From NCBI GenBank assembly GCA_030642995.1, contig DAOWMR010000183.1, positions 1 through 6,119 of the forward strand: a DNA stretch of 6,119 nt, given 5' to 3'. This DNA comes from Spirochaetales bacterium (lineage in GTDB: Bacteria; Spirochaetota; Spirochaetia; DSM-27196; SLST01). A program made the translations under genes and the position numbers. Below, one piece after another: positions 1-5,042 of the stretch (positions are counted from its first letter, which is position 1; the number at the start of each line of letters is the position of its first letter). Under the pieces are notes generated by a model, which saw only the letters and a list, made by a program, of their open reading frames with translations, ran no database searches and had not been told where the DNA came from.

Positions 1-1237
1 CAACGGGCAAGAGCCTCACTTCCATACCGGCCGACAAGTCGGACAATGCGGAGCCGGGACCGTCGCTCAGGTAGAACAACACATCGATCTGTCTGCTCTT
101 GATACCCTGGACGGCATTGGAAATGGACAGGTAATACGGCCGATAGTCGCCGTCGTCATACCCGTAGCCATCGAGCACAGCCTTGGACAGCAAGCTGCTT
201 TCCCCCCCGGTCGTCCCCATGGCGATCCGCTTGCCGCGCAAATCGCCCAAGTCGTGAATCGCCGGGTCCGCGGTGACGATCCAGAGATCGATATTGTTCG
301 CGGCACATATGGCACGGATCTGTCGGTGGGGTTCGTAGAACGGACCAGTCCCGCGGAAGGCCTGGTGGGCGACATCAGCCTGGGTGAGTGCCAGGATGGC
401 TTTGCCCTCATCCGTCAGGGTAACATTCTCGATCCCCCCCTGCGAGGGCTCGGATTCGATGGTGATCCCCGCATATTCCCGGATGATGCGGCACAACTCC
501 ATGCCAACGAAATAGAAACTTCCGCCAATGGATCCCGTGCTGAACGTATCGCAAACAATGGAAATCTGGGCCGGCCTCGAGAGCGATGAGATGTGATCAT
601 CCAATGCGGCTTCGGCCGATTGACGATGACCTCGCTCCACGGCGTCGAGAAGGTCGGCGAGTTGCCTGGTAATGACCGGCATCTTTTCCGCAATCGACTT
701 CTCCACTTCGGGATAGGCAAACATCAGCGTATCAACTATGGTCAGAATCTCCGTAAGAACTGAGTTTCCGGCAATCTTGCCAAGGCGGCGGAAAAACGCG
801 ATGTATTCGGAACGAAACCTGTCCGCGTCGTTCGAACGCGCCACATCGTCCATTCTTCTCAGGATTTCGTGAAGGCGCGTGAAGTCCGTGCTCCTCGTCG
901 CCGCGAGGGATACAACATATTGTTCGATAACTTTCCGCGCTTCGACATATTCTTCCCTGCGCGCTGTCGAGGTGACAAGGGCCGAGTTGAGCAGTTGGAA
1001 ATAGTCCGACACTCTGGGTTTTGCGACCACGGTCCCGGACCCATGAGTGATTTTCAACAACCCGAAGGCTACCAGCCTCTGCAGGCCTTCGCGGAGCGAC
1101 GGAACGGATACGTTCAATTCCTTGGCCAGAGTGGCGTGCGGCGGCAGTCGATCACCGTCTTCAAGTCCAAGGCGAGATATCTTATGTTGGATCGCCTGCG
1201 CGATTTCTTCCGCATATCCCCGTTTCTGGATTGCCAT
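1..1237 (-). CDS. GntR/FadR-type transcriptional regulator fused to a TAXI-family TRAP solute-binding domain (C-terminus cut by window edge)
   Basis: I read one open frame of 412 codons from the ATG at 1237 to the left edge, with no stop. Residues about 5-71 are a winged helix of the GntR family: GDRLPPHATLAKELNVS, then SLREGLQRL (47-55) and the wing HGSGTVV (65-71). Residues about 78-220 resemble the all-helical FCD effector domain (AGNSVL near 156, DDHISSL at 213-219). From about 222 the protein becomes a TAXI (type II periplasmic-binding fold) domain: STGSIGGSFYFVG (233-245), GGIENV (267-272), QADVA (286-290), DLRGKRIAMG (332-341). No signal peptide or membrane segment precedes it, so it should sit in the cytoplasm as a sensor. 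About 190 TAXI residues are visible; the family usually has about 300, so the full protein should exceed 500 residues. The start is supported by GAGGTG just upstream (1241-1246), and a frame stop lies at 1283-1285. It is divergent from the dctPQM operon, its likely target. The ligand is unknown. Confidence 0.9.
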   Translation of the reverse strand, partial: MAIQKRGYAEEIAQAIQHKISRLGLEDGDRLPPHATLAKELNVSVPSLREGLQRLVAFGLLKITHGSGTVVAKPRVSDYFQLLNSALVTSTARREEYVEARKVIEQYVVSLAATRSTDFTRLHEILRRMDDVARSNDADRFRSEYIAFFRRLGKIAGNSVLTEILTIVDTLMFAYPEVEKSIAEKMPVITRQLADLLDAVERGHRQSAEAALDDHISSLSRPAQISIVCDTFSTGSIGGSFYFVGMELCRIIREYAGITIESEPSQGGIENVTLTDEGKAILALTQADVAHQAFRGTGPFYEPHRQIRAICAANNIDLWIVTADPAIHDLGDLRGKRIAMGTTGGESSLLSKAVLDGYGYDDGDYRPYYLSISNAVQGIKSRQIDVLFYLSDGPGSALSDLSAGMEVRLLPV

Positions 1238-1274
1238 CCTCACCTCGGGTTCTGGTCGATATTCATCTGATAAC

Positions 1275-1301
1275 TTTATATCTCAAGGCTCAAGTTGTCA
1301 A
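1275..1301 (-). promoter_or_regulatory. Putative sigma70-type promoter of the gntR-TAXI gene
   Basis: On the minus strand a perfect TTGACA (1301-1296) is followed after 15 bases by TATAAA (1280-1275), about 40 bases ahead of the start codon. The spacer is two bases shorter than ideal. TAAAGT at 1278-1273 would give 17 bases but a poorer -10 match. The -35 box lies inside the palindrome TTGTCAACAA, which suggests autoregulation. Confidence 0.55.
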
Positions 1302-1304
1302 CAA
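1295..1304. promoter_or_regulatory. Candidate operator palindrome TTGTCAACAA
   Basis: This is an inverted repeat TTGT-CA-ACAA whose right half covers the -35 box of the regulator's own promoter. FCD-type GntR regulators commonly bind short symmetric sites of the GT-Nx-AC kind, and GT-CA-AC fits that loosely. The TGTCAA core recurs at 1436-1441, and inverted (TTGACA) at 1477-1482, where it is the -35 box of the dctP promoter. A 10-base palindrome made partly of a -35 consensus can arise by chance, so the operator role is a guess from position. Confidence 0.35.
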
Positions 1305-1476
1305 TGAAACCAACACCGACTCTGTCTCGATCAACGTCGTGCACAGGACTTCGTGTCGCAATTATCGCACTCGTATCGTATTTGCCGATGATGTAGTTAC
1401 ATAGCAGCAGAACGATCACCAATTTACCATGAATCTGTCAAAACCCCAACATGATGATTCTGATCTCACTTTGGTC

Positions 1477-1505
1477 TTGACAGGGCATTGTTATCGTTAT
1501 AAAAT
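1477..1505 (+). promoter_or_regulatory. Putative sigma70-type promoter of dctPQM
   Basis: A perfect -35 box TTGACA (1477-1482) is followed after 17 bases by TAAAAT (1500-1505, five of six matches to TATAAT). An overlapping TATAAA at 1498-1503 would give a 15-base spacer. Transcription would begin near 1512, leaving a leader of about 75 bases. A tandem GTTATCGTTAT lies in the spacer (1490-1500), where a repressor could act. Such a good match suggests a strong promoter that needs repression rather than activation. Confidence 0.65.
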
Positions 1506-1572
1506 CATCTTATGAGTTTATGTCTTTGATTTCACACAATATCCGCAGTGAATTCAAAACAACAGAATCCTT

Positions 1573-1580
1573 AAGGAGGG
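1573..1580 (+). promoter_or_regulatory. Ribosome binding site that fixes the dctP start
   Basis: AAGGAGGG, a near-perfect Shine-Dalgarno sequence, ends five bases before the ATG at 1586. It favours this start over the in-frame ATG at 1520, which has no such site and would put 22 polar residues ahead of the export signal. Confidence 0.85.
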
Positions 1581-1585
1581 TTTGT

Positions 1586-2590
1586 ATGAAGAAGATGATC
1601 TTTTTCGTGGTTATCATCATGCTGGCAGGACTGCCATCCATGCTGTTCGCAACCGGCGCTGAGGAGAGCGACAGCGGAGACCAGGAGCCGATCGTTCTGA
1701 AATTCGCCCATGTTCTGCAGACGGACCATCCGTATCATGAGATGGCACTGAGATTCAAGGAAGAACTGGAAAGAGCGGCCCCCAGAGTGGAAGTCCAGAT
1801 CTTCCCGGCCGGACAGTTAGGCAACGAGAGGGAGCTGATCGAAGGACTGCAACTGGGAACCGTAGACGTATCAACAATCACTTCGTCCGTTACGGCGAAC
1901 TTCGTCCCCGGTTTCAAAGTCTTCAGCCTGCCCTTCATCTTCCGTGACGCAGATCATCTCTTCGCCGTCATGGACAGCCCCATCGGCGATCGAATGGCCG
2001 AGGAATTGGAGGCGGTCAACCTGATCAAGCTTGGTTACGCGTACGGTGGATCCCGCGATCTCTACGGCAGCGTTCCCATGACGAACCTCGAGGAATTGCA
2101 GGGGCGGAAGGTCCGCACCATGGAGAATGAAATCCTGATCGATACCTGGAACACCCTCGGCGCGATCGCGACGCCCATTCCCTGGGGCGAAGTGTATCTC
2201 AGCCTCAAGCAGAAGGTCGTTGATGGCGGTGAAGGCACCGGCGTCAGCTTCAGGTCCATGAAGTTCTACGACACTGCCACGTATTACAGCCGGATCAACT
2301 ACGTGTTCAGCTGGCACAACTTCATGATGTCCGGCAGCACCTGGGACGGATTTGACGCAGAACTGCAGGCGAAGATCATGGATGCAGCGGAGATTGCCCA
2401 GGATTACGAGCGGGAATTGTTCGTGGAGCAGGAGGCAGCGCTCTTTGATGAACTGACCAGCCAGTACGGCGTGCAGGTCGTCTCTCCGGCCGACATCGAT
2501 CTCTGGCGTGAGCGGGTTCTGCCCGTCTACGAGAAGAACGCCGACGCGGTTGGGGGAATGGACCTGATTCGCGAGATTATGAGTTACTAA
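1586..2590 (+). CDS. dctP: TRAP transporter periplasmic solute-binding protein, DctP family
   Basis: The 334-residue product has the usual length for a DctP-type TRAP binding protein, which captures a small carboxylate in the periplasm and delivers it to the DctQM membrane complex. Residues 1-22 are a Sec signal peptide (MKK, a hydrophobic run, then MLFA before TGAEE). There is no lipobox Cys, so it should be soluble. Family marks are LKFAHV (38-43), PAGQLG (74-79), SLPFIF (114-119), GGSRDLY (154-160), LQGRKVRTME (171-180) and GAIATPIPWGEVYLSLKQKVVDG (192-214). Arg177 matches the family arginine that clamps the substrate carboxylate (Arg147 in SiaP), and Arg157 matches SiaP Arg127. Where most relatives read VDGQEN, this one reads VDGGEG, so the Asn that usually contacts ligand appears to be Gly217. 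It is the first gene of the operon. The substrate cannot be named from sequence alone; an organic or sugar acid is likely. Confidence 0.95.
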   Translation: MKKMIFFVVIIMLAGLPSMLFATGAEESDSGDQEPIVLKFAHVLQTDHPYHEMALRFKEELERAAPRVEVQIFPAGQLGNERELIEGLQLGTVDVSTITSSVTANFVPGFKVFSLPFIFRDADHLFAVMDSPIGDRMAEELEAVNLIKLGYAYGGSRDLYGSVPMTNLEELQGRKVRTMENEILIDTWNTLGAIATPIPWGEVYLSLKQKVVDGGEGTGVSFRSMKFYDTATYYSRINYVFSWHNFMMSGSTWDGFDAELQAKIMDAAEIAQDYERELFVEQEAALFDELTSQYGVQVVSPADIDLWRERVLPVYEKNADAVGGMDLIREIMSY

Positions 2591-2617
2591 ACGTTCGTCA
2601 ACCGATAGAATAGCAAG

Positions 2618-2660
2618 CGACGAGGGGCATCCGAGGACCAACCGAAGATGCCCCTCGACG
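2618..2660 (+). repeat. Inverted repeat / RNA hairpin between dctP and dctQ
   Basis: CGACGAGGGGCATC (2618-2631) pairs with GATGCCCCTCGACG (2647-2660): 11 consecutive base pairs, one A-A mismatch, two more pairs, and a 15-base loop. No T-run follows, so it is not a standard intrinsic terminator. In many binding-protein transporter operons a hairpin here protects the 3' end of the binding-protein message or partly stops transcription, so that more binding protein than permease is made. I infer that role from its position. Confidence 0.75.
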
Positions 2661-2680
2661 TACATGCGGCAACGTAGTTG

Positions 2681-2686
2681 GAAGGG
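2681..2686 (+). promoter_or_regulatory. Ribosome binding site used to choose the dctQ start
   Basis: GAAGGG (GGAAGGG counting the preceding G at 2680) lies nine bases before the ATG at 2696. An in-frame TTG at 2678 would overlap this site and adds only six residues, so ATG 2696 is preferred. Confidence 0.6.
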
Positions 2687-2695
2687 CCGAATCGA

Positions 2696-3181
2696 ATGAG
2701 AAGACCGAGATTCCCAATAGTGAAATACCTCGGTTACGTCGAGTTGGGCGTCGTCTTCACCATGGTGAGCGTGATCATCCTGAGCATCTTTGTCCAGGTT
2801 CTCACTCGCTACGTGTTCAAGATCTCCATCAGTTGGCTGGAAGAACTCGCCCGGTTCACCTTCGTCTGGGCGGCGCTCTACGGGGGCAGCATTGCCTACA
2901 GGAAGGGCGTGCTGCACAAGTTCGAGATTGCGTACGGTGCGATTTCGCCGCGCATTCCACAAGTGCTGGGGATCGTGACGAGAATTGCGATCCTCTTTTT
3001 TCTCGGTGTTCTGATCATCTACGGTTTCAAACTGTCTTTCTTCGTCTACAATCAGTTCTCGCCCGCCCTGACCATCCGGATGACCTATGTGTATCTGGCC
3101 GTCCCTGTGGCCGCGCTGATGATGTTCATCTCCACAATTATCGACATCTCGAAGACCTATTTCAGCGAGGGACGAGAATGA
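2696..3181 (+). CDS. dctQ: TRAP transporter small membrane subunit, DctQ family
   Basis: The 161-residue protein has four hydrophobic segments, at about 17-38, 50-68, 90-112 and 130-150, as expected for the small TRAP subunit that braces the DctM transport domain in the inner membrane. The family signature is clear: VLTRYVF (35-41), then ISISWLEELARF (43-54) and FVWAALYGG (56-64), followed by a His (His74) in a basic loop. The start at ATG 2696 follows a GGAAGGG site; a TTG at 2678 is the alternative. Its stop codon overlaps the dctM start as ATGA, so the two should be translationally coupled and made in equal amounts. It lies 105 bases after dctP, with the hairpin in between. Confidence 0.93.
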   Translation: MRRPRFPIVKYLGYVELGVVFTMVSVIILSIFVQVLTRYVFKISISWLEELARFTFVWAALYGGSIAYRKGVLHKFEIAYGAISPRIPQVLGIVTRIAILFFLGVLIIYGFKLSFFVYNQFSPALTIRMTYVYLAVPVAALMMFISTIIDISKTYFSEGRE

Positions 3182-4452
3182 TTTGGGTGCTGTTCGGATC
3201 TTTCCTGCTACTGCTGCTGATTGGCGTACCCGTTGTGCTTTCGTTGGGACTCGGTTGTGTCCTCGCAATCATCGTAGAGGGCAATACCACGCTCATGCTG
3301 GTGGCCCAACGCGTGGCCAACGCAATGGACTCTTTCCCGCTTCTTGCCGTTCCTCTGTTTATCGTTCTCGGCGAGATCATAAACAAGGGAACCATCGGGC
3401 AGCGCATCGTCGACTTCTCCGAAAGCATCGTCGGAAGCGTAAAGGGTGGAATGGCACACGCGAACGTTCTCTCGAGCATGTTCTTCGGAGGGATATCCGG
3501 ATCGGCCACGGCTGATACTGCAGCCATCGGGTCGATCATGATTCCGGCCATGGTCAGGGCAAAGTACGGCGTCGAATTTTCGGCCGTCGTCACCTGCACA
3601 TCGTCCATCATCGGCGTCATCATCCCACCGAGCGTCAACATGATTCTCTACGGTTGGATCAGCGGCACCTCGATCAGTGCGCTCTTCGCCGGCGGTCTGA
3701 TTCCCGGGGTGATGGTGGGCCTGGGGCTCATGGTCGTTTCGTACATCGTATCAGTGAAGAAGGATTACGGCGTCAAAGTACCGTTCTCATTGCAGCGCCT
3801 GAGAGTGAGTTTCGTTCGTGCCGTCCCCGTGCTTGTTCTGCCGATCATCATTCTCGGCGGCATATTCCTCGGGATATTCACCGCAACGGAATCGGCTGCC
3901 ATCGCCGTAGTCTACGGTCTTCTTCTCATGATCCTCTTCTACAGAGAAGCCAAGCTCCGCGACCTTCCCCGTATCTTTCACTCCGCGATCATCACTTTCG
4001 GATCGGTCCTGCTCATCATCGCCTTTGCGTCTACCTTCGGGTGGATCCTCACCTCCCAGCAGGTCCCACAGCAGATATCGCAATTCTTCATCACAAATCT
4101 ACCGTCGAAGAACCTGTTCCTTCTGAGCACAATACTCATCAGCCTGATCGTCGGTACCTTCCTCACTCCGGCGTCGGCACTGATCATCCTGACACCGATC
4201 CTCTTTCCCGTTTCGGTCGGTTACGGAATTCCTGCGGTGCACTACGGGCTGGTGCTGATCTCGTCCCTGTCCCTGGGGCATGTCACGCCGCCTGTCGGCC
4301 TCACCTTGTTCCTCGGCGCGAGTATCGCCAAGGTCCCCATCACGCAGCTGCTAAAGCCGCTGTTACCCTTCTTCGCGGTCCTGCTCGTTGCTGTTGTCCT
4401 GATCGCATTCGTACCGAATCTGACTCTTTTGATTCCTTCGCTGTTTGGTTGA
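3178..4452 (+). CDS. dctM: TRAP transporter large membrane subunit, DctM family
   Basis: The 424-residue, very hydrophobic protein is the sodium-driven transport subunit, with the normal length for a stand-alone DctM (not a DctQM fusion). Signature stretches include FPLLAVPLFI (53-62), FFGGISGSATADTAAIGSI (102-120), VIIPPSVNMILYG (147-159), LFAGGLIPG (169-177), FTATESAAIAVVYG (234-247), GTFLTPASALIILTP (326-340) and HVTPPVGLTLF (368-378). The start is the ATG overlapping the dctQ stop, with GAGGGA (3167-3172) five bases upstream; a longer in-frame reading through dctQ is not real. Some positions differ from the version I know best: GTFLT rather than GxFxD, and GIPAVHYG rather than GIDPVHFG. 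It ends the operon only six bases from the convergent acetyltransferase gene, with no visible terminator. Confidence 0.96.
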   Translation: MIWVLFGSFLLLLLIGVPVVLSLGLGCVLAIIVEGNTTLMLVAQRVANAMDSFPLLAVPLFIVLGEIINKGTIGQRIVDFSESIVGSVKGGMAHANVLSSMFFGGISGSATADTAAIGSIMIPAMVRAKYGVEFSAVVTCTSSIIGVIIPPSVNMILYGWISGTSISALFAGGLIPGVMVGLGLMVVSYIVSVKKDYGVKVPFSLQRLRVSFVRAVPVLVLPIIILGGIFLGIFTATESAAIAVVYGLLLMILFYREAKLRDLPRIFHSAIITFGSVLLIIAFASTFGWILTSQQVPQQISQFFITNLPSKNLFLLSTILISLIVGTFLTPASALIILTPILFPVSVGYGIPAVHYGLVLISSLSLGHVTPPVGLTLFLGASIAKVPITQLLKPLLPFFAVLLVAVVLIAFVPNLTLLIPSLFG

Positions 4453-4458
4453 TGCGGG

Positions 4459-5025
4459 TTAACCCTCCGGAAGCAGATTCTTCAAGATCGATCCCTCGAA
4501 CTCCTCTGCAACAATGTCCATCAGTATTTCGTCGTAGCACTTGTCGCCGAGTAGTTTGGCGCATCGTCGGCGCCCCACATGTTTGAAGCCAACCTTCTCG
4601 TAACATCGGACGGCGCGTGGGTTGAAATCGAACACCTCGAGCATGATGGAGCGGAGATTGACATAGGAAAAAGCGTAATCCACCAGGAGTCGGGTTGCCT
4701 CCTCGCCGTAGCCCTTGCCCCAGTATTTCCGATTGCCCAGGAAAATCCCCACGAGGGCGGTTCGATTGACCAGATCCACGTCCTTGAGCCCGCAACCACC
4801 GATGAGCTTGTTCGACTTCTTGTCGACAATCGCAAACTGGTGCGGATCCTTGGAGATCTTCTCCATGAACTCCCGCTCGCCCGCAAGCGACACCGGTTTC
4901 ACCACAATTTGGAGCAGAATGGCGAGTTCAGGATCGTTGAGCCACTCGACGTACTTCAGCGTATCATCGGGATCGATTGGTGAGAGATAACACCGTTCAC
5001 CGACAACTCTTCGATAGTAGGGCAT
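4459..5025 (-). CDS. GNAT-family N-acetyltransferase, RimJ/RimL-like
   Basis: The 188-residue product fits the RimJ/RimL-like branch of the GNAT superfamily, cytoplasmic enzymes that move an acetyl group from acetyl-CoA to an amine. The N-terminal part has VEWLNDPEL (26-34), typical of this branch. The acetyl-CoA loop is RKYWGKGYG (99-107), fitting R/Q-x-x-G-x-G, after the strand VGIFLGN (92-98). The late motif NPRAVRCYEKVGF (135-147) is also classic. The acceptor could be a ribosomal or other protein N-terminus, a polyamine or a small antibiotic; nothing here decides. The start is supported by GGAGG five bases upstream. It lies 17 bases after the glycosidase stop on the same strand, so it is probably the second gene of that operon. 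Confidence 0.9.
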   Translation of the reverse strand: MPYYRRVVGERCYLSPIDPDDTLKYVEWLNDPELAILLQIVVKPVSLAGEREFMEKISKDPHQFAIVDKKSNKLIGGCGLKDVDLVNRTALVGIFLGNRKYWGKGYGEEATRLLVDYAFSYVNLRSIMLEVFDFNPRAVRCYEKVGFKHVGRRRCAKLLGDKCYDEILMDIVAEEFEGSILKNLLPEG

Positions 5026-5030
5026 CGTGT

Positions 5031-5035
5031 CCTCC
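5031..5035 (-). promoter_or_regulatory. Ribosome binding site of the GNAT gene
   Basis: CCTCC on the plus strand reads GGAGG on the minus strand, five bases ahead of the ATG at 5025. It sits inside the 17-base gap after the glycosidase stop codon, which supports co-transcription with independent initiation. Confidence 0.7.
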
Positions 5036-5042
5036 GTTTTGA

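Larger units (their letters stand above)
1238..1585. other. Divergent intergenic control region between the regulator and dctP
   Basis: This 348-base stretch holds no convincing gene. It carries the regulator promoter at its left end, the dctP promoter at its right end (1477-1505) and a dctP leader of roughly 75 bases. The middle part (1306-1434) shows nothing I can name. A 30-codon frame from ATG 1304 to the stop at 1394-1396 has no ribosome binding site. I see no riboswitch or strong hairpin in the leader. Confidence 0.6.

Noticed and set aside
202..440. Two runs of seven C (202-208 and 434-440) within the TAXI domain, considered as phase-variation tracts
   Set aside because: Seven bases is short for slipped-strand switching, and both runs encode the Gly-Gly of conserved TAXI motifs, so they are explained by the protein sequence.
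1304..1396. Possible 30-residue leader peptide with a hydrophobic end in the divergent region
   Set aside because: There is no ribosome binding site, it lies upstream of the likely dctP promoter, and a frame this short is expected by chance.
2618..2660. Hairpin after dctP read as an intrinsic terminator ending a dctP-only unit
   Set aside because: No T-run follows the stem, and dctQM downstream has no clear promoter of its own and needs dctP to work.
2833..3177. N-terminal extension of the dctM frame back into dctQ
   Set aside because: The extension is the out-of-frame reading of dctQ. DctM proteins begin with a membrane segment like the one after the ATG at 3178, which also has its own ribosome site.
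1871..3268. A 465-codon open frame on the minus strand, antisense to dctP and dctQ
   Set aside because: It lies opposite two clearly recognisable genes and the intergenic hairpin, its product is rich in His, Asp, Arg and Gly in no recognisable pattern, and it has no family motif. It follows from the codon use of the real genes.
3654..4586. A 310-codon plus-strand frame overlapping dctM and the GNAT gene
   Set aside because: The protein is Arg/His/Pro-rich without motifs and lies over the strongly conserved dctM sequence, so it is an out-of-frame shadow.
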